Assembly: GCF_963678635.1 (NCBI RefSeq) | Contig: NC_087068.1 | Coordinates: 51,438,563 to 51,498,562, forward strand | Source of the DNA: Symsagittifera roscoffensis | Lineage: Eukaryota; Xenacoelomorpha; Acoela; Convolutidae | Direction: 5' to 3' | DNA: 60,000 bases | Part shown: positions 48,601-60,000 of the stretch, piece after piece | How positions within the stretch are numbered: position 1 is the first letter of the stretch | How the letters are laid out: each line of letters starts with the position of its first letter | The notes under the pieces: generated by a model | Told to the model about the DNA's origin: nothing | The model's database searches: none | Seen by the model: only the letters and a program-made list of their open reading frames with translations | Made by a program: the position numbers and the translations under genes

Positions 48601-50408
48601 GCTTGAGTTAATACGATTTATTTTATAATTAGTCAATCACAGCACTTGAGATTACAGAATAAACAAGAAAACACTCCCAAATGCCTCTTTGGCGCCGTAC
48701 TGTCTCACCACTTTTGTTTGTATAACAAAGCAGTAAAAAAATGTGTGAATTTTTTACACCCGCACTCGTCAATTTTTAAACACCCTCTCTTTATTCCCTG
48801 ATTTTCTCTTCTCTTCCCTTCTACTCTGATTTTCCCTCTACCTATATCTACCACCGACTGGCGCACCGCCGCTATTCAAGATCAGTCCAATCCCCAATTA
48901 CCAGTACAACTATACTTTGTATTTCCCTCAATTTTGGGAATGTCAAACAAAAAGCTCTTTTTATTAACTCGCATTGTACCTCCCTCCGAAAACACAAAAA
49001 AAAACTCTATTGACAACATTAAAGCAAACAAACAAAAATTTTGTAAATATTCCAAAATTATTGGAAAAATATGACAGTTCTTACAGTCTAGTCACATTCC
49101 ATTAATCATCAAATTTAATTAACTTTTTGAAAAAGAAATAATAAAATTCCAGTTTTATGAAAAAAATTAACGTTTTTTGTCACGCCTACCAGAAAAAAAA
49201 AATGTCACCAACAAAAAAAGTTGAGCATTATAATGCTATTCATTTTAATTTAATTCAACTTGGGCGTCTAAATGTCGATTTTCAAGTTTAAAAACGTCAA
49301 GAATGCGACAAATTACAAAAACCTAAATCATATCAGAAATCATGTTCAGTTTTAATAAATTGAACAAACTTTCATCATATTTTCAGATAAGCTGATAATT
49401 TTGATAAATTATATAAACTCAAATTCATACTCAGATAGAATAAAAACAAATATTGCGCAATATATCAACCTGCCAATCAGTTTCAATTTTAATTAACATG
49501 TATATAATTTCGAGATAAATTTGTTTGCAGACAACGGTTTAATATTGACCAGGATAACTTTGTCATCTAGTTAACAAACACACGTGGAGATGGTTTTGTT
49601 CAAATTAAGGTCAGCTAAACAAATTTATTGAGACTCGCTGATTAAAAACTGACAAATTTACCAAAGATACCAGATTTGTTCTTTCGTAAACGGTCCCTGA
49701 ACTAACCTCGAGGTCCCTATAAAGCCCACGAAATCAAACCACCAGGACCGCTTATCAAACAAGCTTAATATTGACCTGCTACGCCAAAACATCCACTGAT
49801 CAGAGCCAAAGTTAACAAAATTCCGAAACTTAGCTAACAAAAAGATCCGAAAATAAAACTTGAAGTGGCGGAAATGCCAAATTAAGCCGTTTATTTGAGA
49901 AAATATATCCAAATTAAAATGATTATAAGCAAACAAGATCTTAGAGGATCAAAACTATCAAAATTAACTTCTGTGATGCAATTAAACAAAGATAGAAACC
50001 CTCAAACCAATAATTCGAAGAAAACAAGAACACGAAATTAAAATAGTTCTCAAACAAAAATAACGGTAGAAGAAAACAAGAGCATGAAATTCAAATAGAT
50101 CTCAAACAAAAACAACGGTAAATCAAATTGTTTTTGTTTGTGACGACTTACCAAAAGTGGTGAGATAAACAAATTTTACGCAAACTATTGCGATTTAAAG
50201 ACTCCCACTCAAATTTCCCATAATAGGAAAGGGTGTATTTTGTTCAAAAGAAAGTTTGATATAAAAATATTCTAATTTCAAACAGATTATACGTTCTAAA
50301 TTTATGTGAAAGAAATCAGAAGGGAAAATTAAAATATAGTTTTGAGGATGAAAACAATAATCGGGAAAATGAACCGATAACCAATTTCAACAGGCGGTGA
50401 AGTTTGTT
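48601..50408. other. AT-rich spacer 3' of the homeobox gene
   Basis: No gene or repeat is recognised, and dispersed-repeat density is lower than elsewhere in the window. It may contain regulatory sequence for the homeobox gene. Confidence 0.4.
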
Positions 50409-50414
50409 TTTATT
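50409..50414 (-). other. Polyadenylation signal of the homeobox gene
   Basis: AATAAA on the minus strand lies 60 bases downstream of the homeobox gene's stop codon. Confidence 0.55.
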
Positions 50415-50474
50415 TTGCACAGATATTTGGTATGGAATTATTTGCGTATGATTGTAGTTCTATATGATCACGTT

Positions 50475-52023
50475 TCACAGACTCATTTTCGGAGGTCCAA
50501 ACATACCGCCCAGCCCCATGTGAGGTATGTTAGGGTTCATCTGAGAGGTCAATTCCAGAGCTCGACTGCTAGAGGTCATGCTGGGAACCCCGCCATTTTG
50601 TCCAGAATGGTTCGAGGAGTTTGTAAGTCCGAAGGTCGCGCTCAAACCCAGGGCTGGGAGGAACAGTGATTTTGGACCACCTTGTTGCAGGAACTCGCGG
50701 GATACTGGGGGAACCATTAGGCCTTGTGACGTCGGCAGGTGTTCGCTGAGTCCCAGAGTCAGGTGGGGAACACCGACATTTTGACCTCCAGGAAGGTGTC
50801 CGGGGAAGTTGACTGGCGATGCCTGGGAGTGGAAAGGGTTCTGAAGGTGGTTCATGTTGAGTCCAGGGTGATTTCCTGGATTCTGGGCAACCATTAGGTG
50901 GGAGGGAGCCGGCGGTATCATGAGTGCCGATGAGTAGAGTGCTTGCAGTTGTGCACTTTCGATGTCTTGTTGTTGTCTCTTTCGCTTCATTCGTCGGTTT
51001 TGGAACCACGTTTTGATCTAGAGCAAGAAGAAAGTTGATTTAAAGACGTTACAGTGCTTCCATTGCACGAAAACAATTTTGAAAAATAATTGAAGCGACA
51101 ATTTTATCAACCAAGCATTCATCTCAGCATCTAGGCAAATTATGTAAATTTTAGTCTCGACTTCCAAACAACATTTTAATTTTTTTTTTCAATTTTTGCG
51201 AAAAAATGTATTAAGGTTATCGATATATGGACAAACCTGAGTATCCGAGAGCTTCAATTTGTTTGCGAAGTCCGCTCGCTCCGATGCTGACAGATACTTT
51301 TGCTGGGCAAATCGTCTCTCCAATTCGTGAATCTGGTCTGGAGTGAAAGCAGTTCGTTGCTTCTTGCATCCGGAGCCAGTCGAAAAACCACCCGAGTAGA
51401 CGCTGTCGGTGTCGTCGCGAGATCCTGAACTCATTGCGTCCAATTCGTCGTACGCGTCTAAGTTTTCAAACTTCTCATTGTCGTCTCCTTTGCTGTGGGC
51501 ACTCGAAGGTCGCCTGATTGGTGGGTTGTTCGGTTGAGAAGGCCGTTCGGAGACTTTAGTTTCAGTGTCATTTCCCTCGGCCACATTTGGTTCGAAGAAG
51601 GAAGGACATTCAACTCCAGAGTCTAGAAAATATCAGAAATTAAAATCAGTTTTAAATTCAAACTTGCCTTAAAACATTGGAATAAAACCTTCCTTTTCTC
51701 GCACTTTCATAGAAAATTCAGCGTTTTTTTAGTTTTCACAATTTTCATGGTTCACAAAAAAGAAAAAAAAATAATTTCGAAATTAGCAAAAACTCACCAG
51801 GACTGTCGCTTGTTCTGTCTTCTTCGTCGTCATTTTCAGGTTGCCTCTTTGTAGCTTCGTCTCCGATTTGAATCGTCAGCGAATCGGTCACCGAAAGAAC
51901 AGTCTGTTCTAGGAGATTCTGGTCCAGCATAGATACCTTGTTCGCACTGCTTTCCGGCTCGTTTTTCGACTCTTTTTTAGAGTCAGAGGAGAGAATGTCA
52001 ACCATCATGAAAGATCGCTTCAT
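50475..52023 (-). CDS. ANTP-class homeobox transcription factor, Vent/Tlx-like
   Basis: Exons 52023..51798, 51622..51237 and 51017..50475 (GT-AG, phases 1 and 0) give about 384 residues. A serine- and acid-rich N-terminus precedes a complete homeodomain spanning exons 2 and 3. It begins KKQRTAFTPDQIHELERRF and its third helix is IKTWFQNRRMKRKRQQQD. Invariant residues L16, F20, W48, F49, N51 and R53 are present, and position 47 is Thr. The intron falls between homeodomain residues 44 and 45, a position shared by many NK-like and related genes. RTAFTP, ASER and KTWFQNRRMK..RQ.QD point to Vent, while ELERRF..QKYL.....RA also resembles Tlx, and T47 occurs in Vent, Tlx and Bar. The C-terminal tail is rich in Gly, Pro, Met and Asn. 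Homeodomain proteins bind TAAT-type DNA in the nucleus. Family membership needs a tree; homeobox identity is certain. Confidence 0.92.
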
Positions 52024-53482
52024 CTTGATAAAAATGTATAACTTCTGTTTTCGAGAAATTCAATTAAAAGTAAATTATCAGATGAAAATTTTAACAAAGT
52101 TCAAATACAACTGTAGTTTGTATTATTCGATTTTGAATGAGTACGTTTTATTTATGTAAATTTAAGCAAAAATTGTTTTGAAATTGCGATGCAAGGAAAA
52201 CACGATTTGTCGATGAAAAAATCAAGAATGTTTATGAATGGCTATTTGGCTAGAACGATTTTATTAATTTTTGTCAAACAAATATGAAAGAACTGAGAGA
52301 AAATCTGAGATGTGCTATTTGAGATTCTATTGGTCAATTGATTTTGATGTCCAAACAACTAATAAGACTGTACTGCGCTAAATTAAATTACAGAAACAAA
52401 TATAGACCAAGCTGTTTTTTCGATTAGATTTTTTAAATGATAAAATTGGCGAATCACTGTCTACTAAATTGAATACTTCGCGACACCTTGTTTTTTGGAC
52501 TTGATTGTTGCGTCCACGTTTATTAAGCACTCAACTAATTGATGGCGCCAGGTTAGATTAAGTTAGAAAAATAATCTTTTAATCGATTATTTGCAATAAT
52601 TGCGCCAATATTGGTACTATTCTCTAATTGCCTCTTTAGATAGCTAATGCATTGTGGATTGTGGTTGTTAATCTTTCTTGGTCAAATTAGCGCAGAAGAT
52701 TGAAATTAAATTAAGTCGGAAGTGATTTTTGAAATGTGTTCAAAAGTTTATTCAGTACCGTCCAAAACGCGTGAACAAGTCGTAAGTTAAGTGTGAAAAT
52801 GATAGTAGGTAACTTCAATGCAGCGATAGTAAACGAAAAGAGACTTCCTATATAATGTTTACAAATTCTTGACCGAAACCATCAAAAGACAGTTAGTATT
52901 GTTTTGTTTACTGTTGCTAACACGATTCCCACTTTTGAGGAGGAATCACAATTTGGAAAATTTGTTTTTAAATCGGCAAGTTTCAATTAGCTGAACTTCA
53001 TTCCAGCTGATAAACTACAAAGTGACTGTCAACTCAACTGGAAAGTGTTTGATTTCGTCCAAAGGAAAACATTTTGCTTTGTAATTGAAACTCAGCTAAG
53101 GGTCCAACCCAAACTGAATCGCCAAGGGTTATGTTCTTTTGCCAAATATAGAGAACATTTTTATGGGAAAAGTGTCAAACTTTGCGAAATATTGCCCTTT
53201 TTTGTGCATCAAAAGCTTTTCATTACAGTGCTTAAAAAATAATAACTTTTAAATCATCAAATACCTGCTCTGAAAATACATAATCTTTGATATAATGTTG
53301 AATTCAAACAACTCAATAAATTTTTCACAAAGAAAAACATTACGTTCTTTTTCCAATTTTTTGTTCAGTCGCAAGACTTTTTGGCCCAAACTACTTTTGC
53401 TGTGCTACCTTCTTGGATTTAATCCGAACAACAAGGCGCTTTTGTGACAGTGTAAAATGGAAACCATGACCTCTTGACCCCA
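52024..53482. other. Region upstream of the homeobox gene and downstream of NOP14
   Basis: No coding exon is seen. As both flanking genes run on the minus strand, this is the presumed promoter region of the homeobox gene plus the 3' untranslated region of NOP14. A 'ttgatggcgccaggtta' stretch near 52539 is one of few G/C-richer spots. Confidence 0.4.
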
Positions 53483-56400
53483 TCATATGAGTTGAAACTT
53501 GGCCTTCTTTATCTTTTTCACCTCCCCCTCCTGATTGGCTAGCTGTCCATAAATCCTCTTCACTCTCTCATTCCTCTCTCTGTCTTTCGCCAACTGCTCT
53601 TCCACTCTCATCTTCTGAAGCAGCATCGAGTCCTTCTGCAGTTCCTTCATGGCTCCACGAATTTCTCGCTTCAATTTCCTCTTCTTCCGCACCCGCTCGT
53701 TCTGTTTGCCCCAGGCCGATCCTGAACGGTTTTCACACTATTTACCTGACTGTTTCCCAAACATCACATTGTTCCGATCACTTACTTTGTTTCTTTCTCA
53801 TTTAACTCCATGGTATATAGACTTTTCACTTTATGATTTGCTACTTCTTTAAACAAAGCCAACAGACAGTTGGAAAAGCAAGGAAACGGTACAAAAAATT
53901 GCCTTGTTTTTTTTTGAAAAAAAAAACTTCAAAAATCAACTTTCGGAATTCAAGAGCAAAAAAAAAATGGCCATCAAGCTCTTGGAACTCAAAAAAAATA
54001 TATAAATTCAAGTTTTTTGAAAAAAAAAACAAACGCTATTTGAAAAAAATGGGTCAGTTGGAATTTGTAATTCCACTGGGAACTCTGAAAATTAAAACCT
54101 GTTTTCGAAACTAGATGACAATCACGTTTTTTTGACCTTTAAATTTCTGCTACCGCCTGACTGTGCCTCAACTCAGGGTCGGATCGAGAAACTTCTCGAG
54201 ATGATACTTTCAAACAAATGTCGAACATTTTGTCGACCTTTTAGTTCACTTTAGTTCCTTCAGTAGCACAAATTTAGGGTAGATTTTACGGCGAAATCCT
54301 TTAATTTACTAATAGTTTCGTATCAAAGGTCGAATGCAAACACTTGAGAAGTTTGTTTACAGTGGTTTCAAAAAAATACTTGAAATCGGGGCTTAATTGA
54401 AACCATCTTTTTCACACTTCTACAGAAAACTTCTTGATTTTACAATCGTAAAGCGATGATTAGAACTCTAACCTTTTGCTTTGCTTTCATCGAAATTATC
54501 AATCAACTTTGGATTGAACTGCTTCCATGCTTTTGGCTTCTCCTTAACCAAGTGCAACTGAGGTCGTTCCAATTTCTCCAAATCTAGAATTTTCACTTGA
54601 ACACCATCAAGCTTCTCTCGTATTTGTGATCCCAAATCTTTCTTTGCAACCAGGTCAGCTACTATTTCTTTGATTTTTGATATCGTCGTAGTCAAAGCAG
54701 GGACATCGGACCACATATCAAGGCCTAAACAGGAAGATTTTTGATCACAACTATCTAATTATCATGGAAATCTCAGGCCGAGAACCATAATGAAAGCTTA
54801 AACCAAAATACCCGGTGACTGAACAAGTACAATAGAAAATTCCCATTACAGCTAACTTTACAATGGAAAAACTTGGTTTTCAAAATTTTAACAGATAATT
54901 TTGAGTCTTTTTATTAAGAATTTAGTTTCAAAAACTACTTTTTGACAGTTTGATTAATATATAAGGAATCTAAGTTTTTTTACAGCAGAGAGCTAGTACT
55001 GGGATAATTGGGATTTCATCAACTCCGCTCGAAACTGCTCTTTAAGGCAAAAAAAAGCATACCACATATCACTTCGTGGTCGCACGCACACAAGTTCATA
55101 TCTCCAAAATGAGCTTTTTGTTTAAACGTAATTTTTCAAGTGATTCAGCACAATTCAAAAATCTATATTTATCGCCTTAAAAACAGTTCAATGTGTGCTT
55201 ACACTGATCTGCAGTTTAAGTTTTGCAATGGACGCCAAATGAAGTTCAATTAGAGAGTAAACAATGCAATTGCTACTTTCCTCCTAGAAAAATTAAAACT
55301 ATTGGCAATAAACTCAAGTTACTTTTTGGCACTTGACTAAACTTGCTCTCCCACTTCACTTTATTTTCATCCAGTTTTTAAACTGGCAAAAAACTTACAT
55401 TCAAGTATAAAAAAGTAGAAAAAAGTATAACACTACTAAATTGGCCTTTTGTTTACTGTTAAACAGTAACAAATCATTCCACATATTGAGTTTGAGAGCA
55501 ATTGAATCTCACTTTGTTCACCAGGGACCGTTAGAAAATCAGAAAAGCGAAAATAAACTCAATTTTTGCAACAGATACGCGAAATAAAAACACATTTTCT
55601 TAAAAAATATACGAAGATTGCGATCTTGACTCTCACAAGTAATGCCTAATCAAAAGAAAAAACAAAGAAATTAAGATTTAAGAGCTCTCAATCATGAAAT
55701 AAATATGCCCCAATTTTGCTCATTTAAATTTCCAAGACGAAACTTGAATTTTTGAAAAGTTTTCAAAGAAAACTGAATTTTTTCAAGTCCACTTTTGAAA
55801 ATTTTGACTGTTATATCATTGCCGCCATGACATAGCGAAATTAAGATGCTAATGGCGCCATTTTAATCTTGTCTTCTCAATTCAACAAGCCTTTCCCCTC
55901 AAAAACATTGCACAACAATTGGATCAATTGCTCTTTAGTATACTTTTGTTTTTTAATTGGTAACTACAATCCCTAGTACTAGAGCACTTTCGAATTGTAA
56001 TTAGTGTTCTCTAAAATGTAAGTTTACTTTTGAGGGTCATAACAGTTGACATCTGAATATGATCAAGGCTCTATAATATTCAATTATTGCGCAAAAGTGT
56101 AAAGCCTCCCCCACCCAAAAAAAATTGTCATGATTTATTTTTTTGCATCAAATTTTTTAAAGTTTACACTTCAGATTTTAATTTAATAGAGAACCGTTAT
56201 CAACATAGAAAAAAGTTTGACTTCTATTGAAACTTATAAGTTGAATTATAATTTAAAATTTGACTTCTTATAACTTTTCAAACGCAGATGGATTATTTTT
56301 ACATGGGATCCAATTTATGAAAAAACTGAAAAAGAAAAATTAATTGATTTTTGGAACAACTTTCTATTTTTCGGGTTTTGTTTATAAGTCCTTCCTTATA

Positions 56401-59400
56401 TCTTAAAAACAAGATGGGAGGGAAAAGGAACAATTGAAAGCCGATTTTTCAATCAATCCATTTTTAAGTATCAACCGTTTCACTACAGCATTTAAATCAA
56501 TTTTCCACAAAATCAATATGCACACCATTTGCCACAAACATTGAAAATTTGGACAATTCTTAAGTCACAATTGTTCCCAACTACAATTTCAAAGGTTTCA
56601 GAAAAGAATTCCAACAATCGATTAAAACATAATCAATACATTGGTGAGGTCAATTCAAATCTTCTGTGAAAACACAGCTGTATAAATACCCACTCACATT
56701 TGGAAAACAATTCCAGAGCAAAATTGACAATTTGGAATCTTGTAGCAGGTGTTTGCTTCATGCGAGCACACGTTAAAAATAACAATTGACTGTCATCAAA
56801 CATTTTAAGTTTCTTCTCTGAAGTCAATCCTGATCGTAGAAATTCTGCTTTAATCTCGACATTTGAGCATTCGTCGAAAGCTTCATTGGTCGCAAGTTTC
56901 AAGACATTTTCAACTACAACTATTACTTCAGGTGCAAATCGCACAGGTTTCGAGTTAACTTTCAAAAGCAAATCGGCAAAGAGCAAATAATTCCTCAAAT
57001 CGCTGATTGAGTAAAGTTTTCCTTTTGTAAGCGTTTTGGATATGAACAGACAAATCATTAACTGCAGACTCAACAAACCTTTGCAGCTCAGATCGTATAT
57101 TTGGCTTAGAAACTTAACAAAAATGTAGTTTTCTGTATTCAAACAACTGAACGATTTGAGATTCTGGAATTTTTCGATAATCAGTTCCTTTACAATCGAA
57201 ACCGAAACTTCTGTGTTCCTAACGCATACATTTCGTAAAGACGAACGTATCACTTTCAGCAGATTGGCATCAAAACGTGACGATGAATTAGTTTCGATTA
57301 TGCTATTTTCCATAGCAATTATCAGAAACCTTAAAAACTTATTACAACTCCGTTTATAATCTGTTCGCTTGCAAAGAATTTCTACAACATTTTCAAGATA
57401 TGATTTCAGTTTTTCTCCACCTTCGGCATATTCATCTTTGATTTTCGTAGTAAAATCGTCAAAATTGGTCGGGTAGATTTTGGAAATTTCCGGACTTATT
57501 TCTTCGGTATCGCTTTCCGCCCCATTTTGGTTTTGATCAATTTCCAAATCCTCGTTTTCATTTTCAATTACGTCACCTTCGTTTTTGATTACGTCATCGG
57601 AATTTTCACACATATCATCGTTCTCTTCTTCATCCTCTTCAGCGGAACTTCGCTCCTGTAATTGGTCAGTTTCAGATTCCGAGTCTTCATCTTCGGGAGA
57701 TTCTAAGCCCTCGGCGCTATCTTCACTATCATCGTCATCGCTCAAATCATCGTCTGAAACTCTTCGTTTTCGTTTTATTTTCTTCAACAAAAACTTATTG
57801 TCAAATCCTCCTCCCGGAACTTTCAACTCTCCCGATTGCGAGTAAAAAATATCTGCTTTCCTATCCATGTGACGTTTATAGTCGAAAAACGTCTCGCCTA
57901 AATCATCCGCTGATACATGATTGGTCGGAATTGGCTTCAACTTTGGATCTCTTACATCCGGAACCTTTTTGACGTCCAAAATAACATGGTCTGGATCATC
58001 ATCACCATCCTGCGTTCCCTCTCTTGTCTTCTTTTCCTCGTCGATTGGATCATCTGGCTTTGCTCTGGCGCAATCTTCAAGCGCTTCCATGAAACTTCCA
58101 TAACTTTTATCGGCTTGGATTTCTCTTTCGTTTCGTTCGGTCGTTGTGATATTAGCATTAGTGAGAAGATGCGAGATGTCTTTGAACTCCGCGTCTAGAT
58201 TGTGAGTCTGTTCAGCTAATTTGTCGTTCGTTTCCTGTTGGAGAGATTTCTTCATTTTGGACATCGCGATCAATTTTTGCATCTTTTCTAAACACAATTT
58301 GTTGATAATATCCTAGGAGTAAAAATATAACTTTTTCAAAACTTCAAATGAATTGGTATCAAAGCTTAGAAAGACACATTTTATGTGCCTAAATGGCTTT
58401 TTTGAGAAAGCTAGACTCAGTTAAAACGTTAATCGTTGCAACCAAAACTAGACTTTTTGTGTCGAAACTAAATACAAATATAAATGCGTTCGGAACCTTT
58501 AAAGCTGAGTTGCCTAGCTTAAAAAACTATTTACACAAAGATTTTGCATTCATTTAACTATACGGGAGAGCGATTCGTTACTAAGTACATTTTTCTTATG
58601 TGGTAGGGTTCGTTATTCGTTAACAGGTACCCTTGGGGTAGTTAAGGATATTAAAGGGGTGCAAGTTGTTACAATTTAATCAATCACCTTTCAGAGTCAG
58701 ATTCCGGTCATCCGAGGCCATAGCTTCACTGAAAACCTGCTCCTCCTCCACGCCATCTTCGTCACTCAAAACAGCAGTGGTCGGCGTTTCGAATCTCTCC
58801 ATCTCCCCTATACTTTGTCCCAAATGAGTCAACTCCACCGTTTGCCCGACCCCGTTGCCATCATCACTATCATCTTTATTAACCAACTGGTATTTACTTA
58901 CATGGCTATTACCACTAAACCTTTTAACTACTTGGCTAGGCTTCGAACCGAAACTAGATTCAGACATTTTTTGCCGCTGAAGTTGGAACTTTTTAAACAT
59001 CATGTCCTCAAATATAGACTCATCGTTCATATTTCTGGTGGAGTTCGAAGCACTTGGTCCAAGTTTCGAACCTGCGCTTGCGCCAATTCTTCTATCTTCG
59101 AACAAATTTCTTTTTCCTTCATTTTTCAACAGATTTGTGAAGGTATTTCTTCTCATTGCGTTCGTTTTTGTCTTCGATTCCACAGGTCTGCCACCGATTT
59201 TCATGTTTTTAGACTGCGTCAAATTATGATTGACCGTTTTTCCAACGACTGCCATTTTCTTTTGTTTTATGTATCTCAAATCGAAAGGGTTCATAGCCTT
59301 TTCTTTCGTTTCTTTCTTAGAAACACCGCCTTTGACAGCATTTTTTCCTTGATATTCTACTTTTCTTCGTAGATTTTTGGCTTTTGACAATGGTTTTTTA

Positions 59401-59411
59401 GCTCTCACCAT
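53483..59411 (-). CDS. NOP14: Nucleolar protein 14, 40S ribosome biogenesis (four exons)
   Basis: Exons 59411..58688, 58287..56698, 54724..54473 and 53721..53483, all joined in phase 1, give about 934 residues (human protein about 860). NOP14 is a component of the small-subunit processome. It acts with NOC4 and EMG1 in 18S rRNA maturation and 40S export in the nucleolus. The N-terminus is basic (MVRAKKPLSKAKNLRRK) and then carries the family hallmarks NPFDLRYIKQKKMAVVGK, a phrase like FEDRRIG, and ELTHLGQSIGEMERF. Exon 2 has IAMSKMKK (family IAKSK), SADDLGETFFD (family SADDL..GF), a long acidic tract (about 57555-57760) and a leucine-rich helical region. Exon 4 holds the conserved basic end, KREIRGAMKELQKDS and YGQLANQEGEVKKIKKAKF. 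The exon 2 acceptor at 58288-58289 was chosen because it restores phase; a stronger-looking acceptor 27 bases upstream would not. ATG at 59411 is preferred over an upstream non-ATG start. Confidence 0.95.
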
Positions 59412-60000
59412 TTTCGCATCAAGTACCTGAAAATGATCAACTAGCTTGATACTTTTTGGATACTTTTGCCACAGTGTCAATTATAATTTAATCATGTTGG
59501 TTTGCTTCTTGCCTAAGACAAAACGTTCAATGAAGCGTCAACGCCGAAGTGGTTTGCTAAAACACAACGCGTGTTTTCAACTCGGTAAAATCCCAATTAG
59601 AACTTTGGTAGTCGTGGCGCCCTGAGGATGTTTTTATAATTACTTCATAACCAGTCTCAGATAGTTGTTATACGTTATAACATATGCATTAGTTAAGAAA
59701 ACACCAGAAGCGATTTAGCTTTTCAAACTTTGACTACCATTGATGAGCTCTTTAGCCGCATCTTTCAATACTAATGGCTTAGAAACTAGCTACTTAAAAG
59801 TTACATAAATTATAGCAAATTGTTCATAACAAAAAAGATCTAAAATGAGACATCTGAAAAAAGTTTTTGCTAAATCTCAACCATCAACTTCAGGCAATTA
59901 CATGTCAACTCGAGCGACTGTGCGTTTTTGTGCCTATGACGTTTTGATTTCAACTATATTCTGGGACTCTAAAAATCACATGGCATCACTGCGCCAGTAG
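59412..60000. other. 5' flank of NOP14
   Basis: The promoter and 5' untranslated region of NOP14 should lie here, but no TATA box or other element can be assigned. No coding sequence is recognised up to the window edge. Confidence 0.4.

Noticed and set aside
50569-51009. 146-residue alternative minus-strand frame
   Set aside because: It overlaps homeobox exon 3 in another frame. The homeodomain helix 3 lies in the frame of the annotated exon.
58815-59372. 185-residue plus-strand frame
   Set aside because: It lies antisense to NOP14 exon 1 and is a shadow of that gene's codon pattern.
1-60000. CRISPR array, bacterial operon or phage island
   Set aside because: Introns, NOP14, a homeobox gene and eukaryotic repeats show this is metazoan nuclear DNA. 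The tandem arrays have no spacer-repeat organisation.

Overview
The window looks like nuclear DNA of an invertebrate metazoan. It is strongly A+T-rich, its introns are canonical GT-AG, and genes are split into many exons separated by introns and spacers packed with short dispersed repeats. A NOP14 orthologue, an ANTP-class homeobox gene closest by eye to Vent/Tlx-type homeodomains, and a lipocalin place it in Metazoa. The Vent-like homeodomain would fit a deuterostome or chordate such as a tunicate, but that is an inference with low confidence. Almost all of the short open frames in the window are chance frames in AT-rich DNA.

Layout, left to right. 1-0.7 kb: a diverged copy of a retroelement-like or LTR-like sequence that recurs at 34.1-36.2 kb. 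1.2-1.8 kb: a tandem array of about eight 73-bp units. About 3.4-20.3 kb, minus strand: one large gene that I assembled from at least 16 exons with unbroken phase. It encodes a secreted protein of more than 1,050 residues that I do not recognise. 20.3-24.0 kb: repeat-rich spacer with a long (AT)n hairpin. 24.0-26.7 kb, plus strand: a two-coding-exon lipocalin with a tRNA-like SINE fragment in its intron. 26.7-32.2 kb: repeat-rich spacer with no gene found. 32.26-32.93 kb, minus strand: the last three exons of another unrecognised gene. 34-41.6 kb: the LTR-like element, a 1.7-kb tandem duplication, and a decayed BEL/Pao retrotransposon pol remnant. 42.1-47.5 kb: degenerate repeats, a tRNA-like fragment, and a diverged tandem array of about 1.2-kb units. 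48.2-48.6 kb: a CAN-triplet-rich island. 50.4-52.0 kb, minus strand: the homeobox gene in three exons. 53.5-59.4 kb, minus strand: NOP14 in four exons.

The genes do not look functionally linked. NOP14 is a housekeeping factor for 40S ribosome biogenesis, the homeobox gene is a developmental transcription factor, and the lipocalin and the large gene encode secreted proteins. The most unusual items are the large unassigned secreted protein and a family of short hairpin repeats. In that family the stem changes between two sequence classes while pairing and flanks are kept. The 1.2-kb array, with its conserved core of about 60 bp, is also unusual.
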